A stretch of 64,000 nt of DNA from Trichomonas vaginalis G3 (GCF_026262505.1 NC_067203.1:23541411-23605410), one strand, 5' to 3'; shown: positions 19,080 to 28,430, counted from the first letter of the stretch. Numbers and translations are program-made. Notes: generated from the sequence alone by a model not told the origin.

Positions 19080-19285
19080 AAGATATGATTTCAGGGATTT
19101 TTTTGACGAAGTGTCAATCTTCACTTCGTCAAAAAATAACAGTTATCTAATGAAAAAGTGTCATTTTTTGTATTTTTTTGTATAAAAGATATGATTTCAG
19201 GGATTTTTTTGACGAAGTGTAAACCTTCACTTCGTCAAAAAATAACAGTTATCTAATGAAAAAGTGTCATTTTTTTTGTATTTGA
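19080..19285 (+). repeat. Two tandem copies of a ~107-bp unit with hairpin
   Basis: Each copy begins AGATATGATTTCAGGGATTT and carries the inverted repeat TTTGACGAAGTG...CACTTCGTCAAA. It then has ATAACAGTTATCTAATGAAA. The hairpin core CACTTCGT also occurs in the 21.99-22.2 kb array, and CACTTCGTG in the element's terminal repeat. Confidence 0.75.
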
Positions 19286-19474
19286 CGAGAATGTCGGGTA
19301 AATGTTTTGTCATGATTTCATCGTAAATGTTTTGTCAAGACTTCTTCGTATATGTTTTGTCATGACTTCATCGTACATGTTTTGTCAAGACTTCTTCATC
19401 GTAATGAGCGTAAATGTTTTGTGAAGAATATAGCAACAGTCTGAATTCCGACGGTTGCTTTTTATACAAAATTC

Positions 19475-19648
19475 ATGCAGGAAATTCTTGAGTTTTGGTT
19501 GAAAGAATACGGTGGAGCCAAAAGTGGCTCGACCTCAAAACAAGCATTTTATGAGCTTACTAAGGGTGTTATGAATGAATTCAAATGTATTTACATACAT
19601 CCTGACCTCGTTCATTTTGTTGCTGAATTCAGCAAAAATAATGTTTAG
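19475..19648 (+). CDS. 57-residue accessory frame
   Basis: MQEILEFWLKEYGGAKSGST, SKQAFYELTKGVMNEFKCIY, IHPDLVHFVAEFSKNNV. Composition is protein-like (helical, Trp, balanced charge), and the frame fills the gap between two repeat blocks. It is preceded by a small inverted repeat (CAAC...GTTG) and followed at once by the GTGAGATCTCAC module. KilA-N-like features are possible but too short to claim. Confidence 0.4.
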   Translation: MQEILEFWLKEYGGAKSGSTSKQAFYELTKGVMNEFKCIYIHPDLVHFVAEFSKNNV

Positions 19649-19715
19649 GTGAAGAGGTGAGATCTCACCTGTTTTTTCACCTGCTTTTTCACCCTCTTGA
19701 ATTTTCATGACTTCT
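19649..19715 (+). repeat. GTGAGATCTCAC module, copy 2 (short)
   Basis: AGGTGAAGAGGTGAGATCTC palindromic start, CACCTG, TTTTTCACCCTCTTGAATTT. Directly follows the stop of the 57-codon frame. Confidence 0.65.
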
Positions 19716-20082
19716 TCGTAAATGTTTTGTCAAGACTTCTTCGTAAATGTTTTGTCAAGACTTCTTCGTAAATGTTTTGTCAAACATGAACGTACATGCT
19801 TTGTCAAACATGAACGTACATGCTTTGTCAAAACTTCTTCGTAAATGCTTTGTCAAGACTTCTTCATCGTAATGAGCGTAAATGTTTTGTCAAAACTTCT
19901 TCGTAAATGTTTTGTCAAAACTTCATCGTAATGAACGTACATGTTTTGTCAAGACTTCTTCGTAAATGTTTTGTCATGATTTCATCGTAAATGTTTTGTC
20001 AAAACTTCTTCGTAAATGTTTTGTCAAACATGAACGTAAATGTTTTGTCAAGACTTCTTCGTAATGAGTGTAAAGGACCCAA

Positions 20083-20227
20083 AAATATAATTTAGGGTAG
20101 ATGGTTAGATCTAACCTGTTTTCTACCCTCTTTTCTATCCTCTTGAATTTTCATGAATTTTCCCGAAATAAAAAATAAAGTTAGTTTTATTTTTTTTATT
20201 TTTTTTATTTTGTATAAAAAAATAAAA
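20083..20227 (+). repeat. Module copy 3 (GTTAGATCTAAC variant)
   Basis: Here the palindrome reads GGTTAGATCTAACC, so both arms have changed together and base pairing is kept. The rest (CTACCCTCTTGAATTTTCAT, AAATAAAGTTAGTTTTATTT, TTTTGTATAAAAAAATAAAA) matches the other copies. It ends at the ATG of the next gene. Confidence 0.7.
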
Positions 20228-20659
20228 ATGTCAACAATCGGCACAACAACAATTCAAACAACAGCACCAAACTCTTTAGTCATGAATCCAACATCTATGT
20301 TAGTAGAGATGAAAAGCTTCATTCCTTCTTCATATACTTTTGAAACAGAAATCCAGAAGATAAAGCAAGAACTTTTAACATGTAATTTAGACTGTAGTGC
20401 GAAAGATGAAACAAATGAACAGTATCTTTGTGAAATGCAGGACATTATTGACCATTTACCCAAATTGCCTGAAATCCAACAACAAAAACTCACTATTCCT
20501 GAATTCGATGAAATAGAAGTCAAAGCAACTGACTCAGTAGAAATAAAGAAGTTCATTCGTAAGGTAAACTATGAGTTTCTAGGATTTCATTGCAACCATA
20601 AGTTATGGAAAAAGATTGCGACATGGTATATAAGAACATCTCTGACATATAAAATCTGA
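20228..20659 (+). CDS. Accessory cassette gene 1, unrecognised
   Basis: Start chosen at 20228, directly after the repeated leader, rather than the upstream in-frame ATG. Thr/Ser-rich N-terminus (MSTIGTTTIQTTAPNS), then helical (FETEIQKIKQELLTCNLDCS; VKATDSVEIKKFIRKVNYEF). The start resembles that of the 22555 gene (MSTTENTTTAIV). Accessory gene of element 1; not recognised. Confidence 0.45.
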   Translation: MSTIGTTTIQTTAPNSLVMNPTSMLVEMKSFIPSSYTFETEIQKIKQELLTCNLDCSAKDETNEQYLCEMQDIIDHLPKLPEIQQQKLTIPEFDEIEVKATDSVEIKKFIRKVNYEFLGFHCNHKLWKKIATWYIRTSLTYKI

Positions 20660-21161
20660 AGAATTTAAGACCTACGACAACTTTGTTTCGTTAGTTGCTG
20701 AATGTGTATGGCAGATAAGAGATGAAGATAGAAGAGGTAAAGTATGGAACAAAAAATAAGACCCGCTATGTTTGAGATGAAGAGAGCAATTGACGCTTTA
20801 GTTGTTTTAGCTGGTTTTATTTCAATGTATAACGAAAAATGAACCCGCAATGTTCTAAATGTAAAGCAGCAATGAGGAGATATAACTACTCCGTCAAAGA
20901 GATAGAACGTATGAGAAACGACTATGCAGACTTAAAGAAAAAGAAGCAGAAAAACCAGCAGAAAATAAAATGGACATGTTAGCATTTCTGAACAAAAACT
21001 ATCCAACAGCAGAAGATTTCCTTCTATCTGACGTCAAGAAGAAATATAAAGAAACCTTCGGCATAGTTAAAACATTCGATGTACTAAAAGAAGAAATAGA
21101 AGCTACAAAACTGTTTAAAGTCATGAACCATCACAACATATACCATGTAAAACGCTTGTAA
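20660..21161 (+). pseudogene. Accessory coding remains with Cys/Lys start and helical tail
   Basis: Includes a short frame from 20839 with CSKCKAAMRRYN (a possible half zinc knuckle). A 63-residue open part at 20970-21161 follows (MDMLAFLNKNYPTAEDFLLS, DVKKKYKETFGIVKTFDVLK). The pattern 'NYPTAEDFLLSDVKKKYKETFG' is similar to winged-helix or KilA-linked tails, but I cannot name it. Broken. Confidence 0.35.
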
Positions 21162-21177
21162 ATAGTTATGTGAAAAA

Positions 21178-21323
21178 TTAGGTGAAAAAACAGGTGAGAT
21201 CTCACCTCTTCACCTAAACATTATTTTTGCTGAAAAATGACCAAATTTCATGAATTTCCTTAAGACAGAAAAATAAAGTTAGTTTTATTTTATTTATTTT
21301 TTATTTTGTATGTAAGAACAGAA
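21178..21323 (+). repeat. GTGAGATCTCAC module, copy 4
   Basis: CAGGTGAGATCTCACCTC, CACCTAAACATTATTTTTGC, ATGAATTTCCTTAAGACAG, TTAGTTTTATTT, TTTTGTATGTAAGAACAGAA. It ends at the ATG at 21324. Confidence 0.7.
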
Positions 21324-21930
21324 ATGACAAACATTGAGTTTGAAACAGTTAGAAATAGACAATGACACCAAAGTGGTTAGAATAGGTGATTTAAACGTAA
21401 GTACTCAAAGAAATACAACAAATATTCTTTGTCAGACATTATATCTCCATCTGAAAGAAACCGAAGGACTGGGTTAGAATTGCTTCTACTCAGAAAATTT
21501 TGACAGAAATCCTGAGCTTATGATATCGGTAAAATTCTATGGAACTGCAGCATATCTTATAGACAAAAGTCTTATACCAATAGTTTTGTTATGGTTAGAC
21601 CCAGTTGTTGGATATAACTTCATAACATATGGTTCATTCGATACGGAACGTTGCAGTGAAGGCTTACTTTACATCGTTCAGAAACCGAAGGACTTCAATA
21701 CAAAGAGATATAAGATAGGAAGAACATATAATATAACTCAAAGATATGACAGTACAGTCAATAGTCAAGGTTTGTGTTTGCTAATGATATGAGAGGCTGC
21801 AGAAACAGAACTACTTGAAAAGTTTGAGAAAATGTATGGTGCTCCCACGAAAGGTAAAGAAACGTTTGAAGTAGATGAGATAGATAAAGCTATAAAATTA
21901 TTTGACGAAGTTGCTGAAAAATACATGTAA
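21324..21930 (+). pseudogene. KilA-N plus GIY-YIG (T5orf172-type) accessory gene remains
   Basis: Two recognisable parts in order. A KilA-N-like part includes ISVKFYGTAAYLIDKSLIPI and LLWLDPVVGYNF, matching the 'v.yyGtyvhp.Lip.i..Wl.p.fa' pattern. A GIY-YIG/T5orf172-like part has GLLYIVQKPKDFNTKRYKIG, RTYNITQRYDST and, further on, a GKETFEVDEIDKAI end. KilA-N with such C-terminal domains is common in large DNA viruses (BRO/KilA family) and phages, with a DNA-binding and probable nicking role. It follows a full GTGAGATCTCAC module. Broken. Confidence 0.6.
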
Positions 21931-21984
21931 AGCGTTTATTTTTGGTCTTTTGTAAGATAGAAAAAATACGCTATTTTTTATAAA

Positions 21985-22197
21985 AATTTGACGAAGTGCA
22001 AATCTTCACTTCGTGTCTAATGTAAAAATAACGCTAATTTTGACGAAGTGCAAATCTCACTTCGTGTCATAATGTAAAAATAACGCTAATTTTTGACGAA
22101 GTGCAAATCTTACTTCGTGTCATAATGTAAAAAATAACGCTAATTTTTGACGAAGTGCAAATCTTCACTTCGTGTCATAATGTAAAAATAACGCTTA
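21985..22197 (+). repeat. Four direct repeats each with a CACTTCGTG hairpin
   Basis: The unit is about 55 bp: TTTGACGAAGTGCAAATCTT, CACTTCGTGTCATAATG, TAAAAATAACGCTAA. Each unit holds an inverted repeat (GACGAAGTG / CACTTCGT). One unit has lost part of one arm. Confidence 0.8.
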
Positions 22198-22237
22198 CCA
22201 TGTAAAACGGTTGTGAAAAAAAAGAGGTGAAAAATTA

Positions 22238-22554
22238 GGTGAGAAAACAGGTGAGATCTCACCTCTTCACCTAAACATTATTTTTGCTGAAAAATGACCA
22301 AATTTCATGAATTTCCTCATATGCTTGCTTCCCTCGGAAAACCGAGAGAAGAGATTCCGTACGAAAACAGTGAAGAACAGCGAGTAAGTAAAAAACCGCA
22401 GTCGCCAAAACTCTATGAAAACAGTGAAGAACAGCGAGACCGACTTTTTTCGGTCTTGCATAAAACTCATGAAAATCATGAATTTCCTTAAGACAGAAAA
22501 AATAAAGTTAGTTTTATTTTTATTTATTTTTTTATTTTGTATGTAAGGACAGAT
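22238..22554 (+). repeat. GTGAGATCTCAC module, copy 5, expanded
   Basis: Carries the palindrome (22250-22263) and the TGAATTTCCTTAAGACAG and TTTTGTATGTAAGGACAG ends. About 150 extra bases in the middle contain a duplicated string (GAAAACAGTGAAGAACAGCG, twice) and a hairpin GACCGAC-TTTTTT-CGGTC. A related string (GAGATTCCGTACGAAAA) reappears inside the next gene at about 22,803. Confidence 0.65.
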
Positions 22555-22926
22555 ATGTCAACAACAGAGAACACAACAACTGCTATCGTTCATGAAGCCA
22601 TAAATGAAGAATACGAGTACATACAGTATAACAAACAGTTACGTCTCATTCGTTCAGTCAAAGATGACATGTACCAAATGCAAAGTATTTTGAATGCTCT
22701 TCGTTCTACAAAGCAAACACATCATGGTTTTGAAAACCAACAGACAAAAGAACTTTTAGAAGAATTTCCTCATATGTTTGCGACCCGAGGAAAACCGCGA
22801 GTCGAGATTCCGTACGAAAATCGTAAAAATTTGCTAAATGGTTTGAGAGGCTGGTATGTACATAGACTTCTTGTAAATGCTGTTGCAATGTGGGCTTCAC
22901 CTCGTTACGCTGTTATATTTTCATGA
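22555..22926 (+). CDS. Accessory cassette gene 2, unrecognised
   Basis: Start at 22555, directly after the leader module. MSTTENTTTAIVHEAINEEY, then EYIQYNKQLRLIRSVKDDMY, a helical region, and a tail with RVEIPYENRKNLLNGLRGWY. A stretch of the tail matches DNA inside the preceding module copy (about 22,330-22,365), so part of the gene has been duplicated or the module picked up gene sequence. Accessory, unrecognised. Confidence 0.4.
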   Translation: MSTTENTTTAIVHEAINEEYEYIQYNKQLRLIRSVKDDMYQMQSILNALRSTKQTHHGFENQQTKELLEEFPHMFATRGKPRVEIPYENRKNLLNGLRGWYVHRLLVNAVAMWASPRYAVIFS

Positions 22927-23340
22927 TGTTAGATGAAATTCATAGACAAAAACGTGAAGAGCTAGAGAACAAGCTTGAAGCAAAAGACAAAAGCATTCAG
23001 AAAAAGAATACCACGTTCGGTACCAAAAGGAAAGGAAAAGAACTATAAGTATATGATTTATACTGAAGAGATGGAAAATGAAGAAGATAAAGATATGGTT
23101 ATGTTGCATTTAGTCAGAAGAAACAACAAAAGCTTTTACGACCTTGCTAAGATTTACAAATCTGACAGAAATTGGTTCTATCGCGAAAACTTACGCGATT
23201 TCAATGACCCCAAATGAAGATGTGAAACAAATAGTTCAAGATACGTTACCTCAAACACACTATGATATTAAAGGTTGTACAATACTTACCTTCAAAGAAG
23301 ATTTGCCATTGTTAAAGGAAAAAATAACAGAGTATTTTTG
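22926..23340 (+). pseudogene. Accessory gene remains, BRO/KilA-linked type
   Basis: Segments read IPRSVPKGKEKNYKYMIYTE, HLVRRNNKSFYDLAKIYKSD and DVKQIVQDTLPQTHYDIKGC. 'HLVRRN..F......Y' looks like the basic C-terminal domains often found behind KilA-N or MSV199 in large DNA viruses. Broken. Confidence 0.4.
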
Positions 23341-23380
23341 ACAACTTCAAACAAGTAGAGTAAAATTGCACTCTTTATTT

Positions 23381-24250
23381 TTACGCTTGACTTTTTACAA
23401 TTTGAACTTTGTTTGCGTAGATATGAATTCTGAAAGAAGTATGAGGGTCTTGTATGACTTTGTACTTCTCCCATAGTTCATATCTGTCAAACTTACCTGC
23501 CATGGACTCTTTTCATAAGTTCCATGAAATCGTCTTCGGACAATCCGGGGAAAAGTACAATGTCAGTAAGTATTCTCTTTACTCCTTACTTAAAACTCTT
23601 TGCTGTCTGTACACAAATGACAACTGAGATGTTAAAGTGTCTGAGCTTCTTAAGAATTCGACACATATCTTGTTCTCTATTCTTAAGCAAAGGATGAGAA
23701 GCAAAGTCATCTAAGATAAGAAGACATCTATGAGGGTAAGTCTTCCAATCGTAAGATTGCAATTTCTTCGAAATGTATTCTATCTCTTTCTGTTTGTTTC
23801 TGAAGTGGTGTTTGTCTAATATTCTCTGCATTTCCTCATTTGGGTCTTTAAACTTCGAATTTATATACTCATTTATAGCATTGTACTTCAAAACCCTTCT
23901 TTGGTACTTCTTTATCCAATCTAACAACTCAGTATCCTTTATACATACTAACTTAGACTTCTTTATAATATCTTTGAACGAATTGACGGTTTGGTCAAAT
24001 TGACCAGAAGTACTACAAATGACAACTAACTCATTAGAATGGGTTCTTCTCATCTAGTTCTTGTTGTTGTGCAGCCATTTTAAGATAAGTGAAAGTCTTA
24101 CCCGACCCAGGTGGTGCAATTAGACCTGTTATACCATTCTGAGCAAATAAGAACTTGTCATGTATAGGCTTTATCTGAGCATTTTCTAACTTCCTCTTGT
24201 TCTTGTTTAAAAAACATTCTCAAATTTCTTGTCAATGTCAGCAAACTTTT
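23381..24250 (-). pseudogene. FtsK/HerA-type packaging ATPase, element 1
   Basis: A Walker A region lies near 24090-24125 (GLIAPPGSGKT). The main open part (23586-24053, 155 residues) carries Walker B (HRCLLILDDFASHPLLKN) and a sensor-like VVICVQTAKSF. A C-terminal helical part continues toward 23381. This is the genome-packaging ATPase shared by Polintons, adenovirus-like and other double-jelly-roll viruses. The second element has its own copy at 41136. Broken, few breaks. Confidence 0.75.
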
Positions 24251-24265
24251 TTTTCTAACATATTT

Positions 24266-25186
24266 TTAGAAAAAATTAAAATTTTTATCTTTTAGAAAAT
24301 GTCTAGCGATTTCGCTATCTATATTCGAGACAAACTTTTCGACAGAAAACTTCTGTCGACCATAAAATCTTACATAGTGAAACAAGAAAGGTGAATTTGT
24401 TCTAAAGTTCTGTTTCTGGGAATATGACAAGAACCATAAAACATTAAGCAGAGCAGTCTTAAAATTTGTCAATGACAGACTTTGTTGACAGAGATGACAC
24501 CGATTGGAAAGATGAAGTCCAACAAAAGTTCTTAGAATGCAAAGAAGACACATGCGCTGTTCTTGAAGATGAAATAGAAAACAGAATAGAAGAGCTATTA
24601 AAGGACAAAGAACTTTTACATAAATATGGTTCTGAGAAAATTTGACATAACTCCACCAGAAAAGAAGAAGAGAGAAAAGAAAGAAAAGAAAGTAGAAGAA
24701 GAGAGAAAGAACCTGAACCAGTTCCAGAGAAAAAGAAATTGACATGTAAAAATAAAATTTTATTTTTAGAACATTTTCTGGGTCAATGTCAATGTTCTCT
24801 TCCTCTTTAGGAGTAAACACTGGCTTAGACTCTAAAATCTTTTTACCCAATTTACCTTGAACTTCAACTATCTTAGACTCATAATATTCATAGTCGTCTG
24901 CTTTCTTTGGTTCATAAGGTATAACAAGTTTGTATGCTTTGCCTTCTTTAAGGTTTGAAAACCTTCTGTCAAAACTTTCTTTGACTGCTAACAAACCTTC
25001 TATGTCTAAGTCTTCAAATTTCGCACCATTTTTAGTCACAATAGCAAACTTAACTGGTTCGATGTTCCAAACTTTGCTGAATGAAGACTTTTCAAATGGT
25101 AGAAGTAAACATTCAAATATGTGAATGGGTCTAGTTCTTCTTTTAAGTCCTGACATGTACTTGTTTACTGAGATGAATTTTGCCAT
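24266..25186 (-). CDS. Unrecognised Polinton protein
   Basis: The frame is 306 residues, but only the first 140 (MAKFISVNKYMSGLKRRTRP ... FTPKEEENIDIDPENVL) look coding. The rest is Phe/Leu-rich and lies opposite a plus-strand remnant at about 24299-24752 (MSSDFAIYIRDKLF; KKKREKKEKK). The natural 3' end is therefore probably near 24,770. The protein part is beta/alpha mixed with Lys-rich tips and no motif I know. A TTTTTTATCCGATAG motif precedes the ATG. Confidence 0.45.
   Translation of the reverse strand: MAKFISVNKYMSGLKRRTRPIHIFECLLLPFEKSSFSKVWNIEPVKFAIVTKNGAKFEDLDIEGLLAVKESFDRRFSNLKEGKAYKLVIPYEPKKADDYEYYESKIVEVQGKLGKKILESKPVFTPKEEENIDIDPENVLKIKFYFYMSISFSLELVQVLSLFFYFLFFLFSLLLFWWSYVKFSQNHIYVKVLCPLIALLFCFLFHLQEQRMCLLCILRTFVGLHLSNRCHLCQQSLSLTNFKTALLNVLWFLSYSQKQNFRTNSPFLFHYVRFYGRQKFSVEKFVSNIDSEIARHFLKDKNFNFF
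24299..24752 (+). pseudogene. Small charged gene remains on plus strand
   Basis: Starts MSSDFAIYIRDKLFDRKLLS. It has an acidic central stretch (CKEDTCAVLEDEIENRIEEL) and a Lys/Glu-rich end, convergent with 24770-25186. Unrecognised and broken. Confidence 0.3.
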
Positions 25187-25229
25187 CTTTTCTATCGGAT
25201 AAAAAAATATTTTTTTTAAATTTACTCAT

Positions 25230-26453
25230 AAAAATTTTTCTTTGTATATACACCATTCTGTACGTCTAAAAGACTTTTGACATTTGCCAAGAATGTTCGT
25301 TTAGAAGCTGTCATATAACCATATTCTTGACAATATTGTTTATACGAATCGTACAATGACCTTTCATCTAAACATCAAAGTCAGTTTCATCATGAACAGT
25401 TCATATACACTCTTGTTTGCTTCTAACAATGTTTGTCTCTCTTCGGTATGTGGAATTTGTCTTGGATTGAACTGAGAAATATCTAATGTCATAAAATATG
25501 AGAACAAGTGGTTGTAAAAGTCAGATGTCAAAGTTTCTGCTAAGTCGTCAAAATATTCTGTATCTTGCATATGAGCTTCTGACGTTCTGACAACTACATA
25601 TCTTCTGTCAGAACTTTCTAACTTCATCGGAACAACATTGTTTGAAACCATAATGAAGTTTGCAACATTTTCACAAACTCTTTGGTCTTTATATTTTCTT
25701 TCAACAACTCCAACTTTCTGTTATAAGACTCTTCAAAGCATCTGAGTTCAAAACTTTTGTTGTATCTATACTTTGAAGTTCATTGCAAACTATAAGTTTC
25801 ATATTCTCTATTGAGGAGTTAAACTTGCCACAGATGTTTTCTAAGTTTGTCATATTCGGATTCGAATAACCTTCTAACAGTTTGCACAAAATATCTGTAA
25901 AGAAAGTATTCTTACCAGTTCCTTATTTTCCAATTATAATGAGAGCAGTTTCATTTTTAGCACTTGGATGTTGTAAGATGTTTGCAAACCAACATAAGAT
26001 ATACTCATAGACTCTTTCGTTTCCATTGCATATAATTTCTTTGACATGGTCTAACCAAGCTTCTATAATATTTTCTTTCCATTCTACTTGTTCGTATTTA
26101 TATCCAGTGAAGATAGAATAGAAGTTTGGAGAAGGTGTATAGAACTTTATACCTCGAACTGAAAAATCTTCTAACTTTGACAATAAGATATCCCAAGCAT
26201 CTAACATCTTCATGCCAACTTGTACGACTTTTATTTTCTTAAGTTTCTGTCTACATTCTTGTTCTGAAACTATTGTTGCTCTTGGTTTGTTAAAGACAAC
26301 ATCCCATTCTTTCATAACATAACATTCTGGGGCAGAGTCGACATAAATGACTAAACGTTTCAAATTCTCGACTGCTTTGTTATAGTCTCTAAATGGACAC
26401 ATATTTCTGAATGCTTGGAAGTCATAAAAATCTGAAACATCTATTCTGTACAT
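25230..26453 (-). pseudogene. Superfamily 3 (D5-like) helicase, element 1
   Basis: The N-terminal open part (25923-26453) includes the aromatic region before the ATPase (EYILCWFANILQHPSAKNET). The P-loop follows at the end of that segment (ALIIIGK and then TGKN-type residues near 25,910). Downstream are the Walker B-like LIVCNELQSIDT (about 25,780) and a segment with SDRRYVVVRTSEAH and 'MVSNNVV', matching the sensor/motif C region of D5 helicases. D5-like helicases open replication origins in NCLDVs and virophages. Their presence beside pPolB is seen in only some Polintons. Broken. Confidence 0.7.
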
Positions 26454-26483
26454 TTTTATAAAAATAAAAAAAAATATTTTTTT

Positions 26484-27269
26484 TTATTCTTGACTTTGTT
26501 GTTGCATTTGTTGTTCTTGAGCTATTTGTTGTTGAAGTTGTTCTTGTAATACAATACTTTCACCGTTGCATCTTCCAATTCGAAACTTTCTGCCGTCATT
26601 GACAAATACATAGGACATAAAAGTTTTACAGGAACAAGTTTGCGTCAACTAATGTCAACGTTATACTTGCCAATGTGTTTGAGTTCACTAAGGTTGAAAA
26701 TTCTGCATTCGAATGAACAATAGGCAAACCAGCAGAGAAAGTATTGTTTATACGCATAAGTATCTTTTGGTCATAATAGTTTCTGTCGACATTCGAATAA
26801 CACTTTGAACCTAAGTTTGAAACAATATATAAGATTGGTGTGCTTAATGTCAATGGAATAGACATTCCTTGTATGACACCTTTTTCCTGTTATAGGAAAC
26901 TGTTGGTAGTAAAAACCAGAAATAAGTTTTTGTATTATAGCTCATATTGTTTATAGTAAACTCAGTCGGACATCCAAACATAACGAAACCTGCTCTAGTT
27001 GCAGCACATGTTACACCCGTACTTAAAGTATTAAATAAGTCAACAAAACCTGTTGGTGGTATATCTGAGTAAGTATCTTCAAAGGAGTATTTTTTACCAT
27101 TCACAACAATAAAGTCTTCTGGTGTCAAAAGCAAAACAGGCTTTAGTCGTCATTGTGTTTAAAGTTAGTTTACAATATCGTCCTTAGGACTTTGTAAGTT
27201 TGTTGTTATAGAATTATATGACTCAGGGTTTTTAGTCGTAATAGTATAAACCATTATATCTTCTGCCAT
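26484..27269 (-). pseudogene. Candidate penton (single jelly-roll minor capsid) protein
   Basis: Begins MAEDIMVYTITTKNPESYNS. Open parts read FIVVNGKKYSFEDTYSDIPP and, later, the beta-rich SNAEFSTLVNSNTLASITLT. A Gln-rich tail follows. Alternating strands with 'LxxITLTLVD' near the end are typical of the Polinton penton. Assignment is by composition and position only. Broken. Confidence 0.4.
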
Positions 27270-27279
27270 TTATATATAT

Positions 27280-27510
27280 TTAAAAGTTTTTCTGAAAGTG
27301 GAGAAGAACTTCATCTAAACTTTCACATGGCGTTTCTTGAAGTTCTCTGTCTAAGAAGTTCAAATATTTTGTAAAGACATAGAACTTTCCTTTGTCTACA
27401 CGAACAAACAAAACAGGGTCTTTCATATCGTTCAAAAGTGTGTAAAGTCCTTTACATGAAATAAAGTCTATATTATTTTTCTTCAAACATCTTTCAAGAA
27501 GTTTTGACAT
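27280..27510 (-). CDS. Small Polinton protein, unrecognised
   Basis: 76 residues, open: MSKLLERCLKKNNIDFISCK, then DPVLFVRVDKGKFYVFTKYL. The plus-strand remnant at 28113-28420 has a similar 'NNGKCYRIAVFAEPKYF' core, so this may be a second two-copy family. Function unknown. Confidence 0.45.
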   Translation of the reverse strand: MSKLLERCLKKNNIDFISCKGLYTLLNDMKDPVLFVRVDKGKFYVFTKYLNFLDRELQETPCESLDEVLLHFQKNF

Positions 27511-27524
27511 TTTTACTTAGCAAA

Positions 27525-28097
27525 TAAATTTTAAATGAAATGTTGTGGTCGTCAAATATTTTTATGACGTCTGGGAAACTATACTTTAAGTTCAACGTTT
27601 CACCTCCTTTCATAACGTATATCTTGTCAATGACATTATATGAAACACCACAGCAAAATGTCGGGTTCTATTTCTTTGATGTTTATATCGTCTGCCTCTG
27701 TCAAAAAGTTTCAATAGTTCTTTCAAAACTTCATGAGGTGCAATGACATATGAGTTCACTTTTACAGGGTTGTGTTCGACCAAGTTTAACATTATACTTA
27801 AAGCCTGACAAATCTTTCCTGAGTTTGAAGTTTGTCTTTCAGTTGTTGGTAGTCGTTTCGAATATCTGCAACAGAACTTAAGTCTCTGCTAACTTCAGGA
27901 TATGTTGGTTCTTTTACAGGAACAATTGTTATACCATCTTTGTCTTCGTATGGTTTCCCCACTTCAACATCTCTGTCTTTGACATTGACAACAACACTTT
28001 GACTGTTTGTTTTGAGTTTGGTGAATTTAACTTCACATCTGCCACCGCCATTAAACCTTTTGAAACACTCACGCTTCTATTGTTCCGGAAATGACAT
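27525..28097 (-). pseudogene. Unrecognised Polinton structural gene remains
   Basis: Segments: RFNGGGRCEVKFTKLKTNSQ, VVVNVKDRDVEVGKPYEDKD and PVKEPTYPEVSRDLSSVADI. A gene at the comparable place in element 2 (39241-39938) has a similar basic start, beta-strand block and 'EP..IPTYP' linker, so I think they correspond. Broken. Confidence 0.4.
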
Positions 28098-28112
28098 TTT
28101 ACTTAGAATAAA

Positions 28113-28420
28113 AAGATGGACGTATTCGAGTATCTCTTCGAATTGAAGCAGAACAAAGTTTACACACACAAACAATACAAATTACATTGACAGAATAGTT
28201 CTTTATACAAACAATGGTAAATGTTATAGAATAGCAGTCTTTGCTGAACCTAAATATTTTCATAAAGCAAAGAAAGTTGGTATAACTGAAATGGTGAAAG
28301 TTCTTGAAGCAGACAAAAATATAACTTCAAAAAACTTACAGATATTTCTAAAGGAAGTTTATAATACAATATTATGTCAAAACTGGCGTACTGTCAATAT
28401 TTGACGGAGAGAAGTCAGTT
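28113..28420 (+). pseudogene. Small gene remains related to 27280-27510
   Basis: Starts MDVFEYLFELKQNKVYTHKQ. A later segment reads YTNNGKCYRIAVFAEPKYFH and VLEADKNITSKNLQIFL. Opposite strand to the capsid gene and convergent with it. Preceded by ATTTTACTTAGAATAAAAAG. Broken. Confidence 0.35.
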
Positions 28421-28430
28421 CAAGAACAAC

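Larger units (their letters stand above)
19286..20071 (+). repeat. ~24-bp iteron-like direct repeat array
   Basis: Units of the form CGTAAATGTTTTGTCAAGACTTCTT (variants CATGATTTCAT, CATGAACGTAC) in two blocks, 19286-19440 and about 19706-20071, together over 20 units. Between them lie a short inverted repeat, the 57-codon frame at 19475 and a GTGAGATCTCAC module. The regular spacing resembles an origin or protein-binding array. A related stretch lies inverted in element 2 at about 35.5-35.63 kb. Confidence 0.8.

Noticed and set aside
18343-22197. CRISPR array
   Set aside because: Repeats are regular but there are no unique spacers and no cas genes; the host is a eukaryote.
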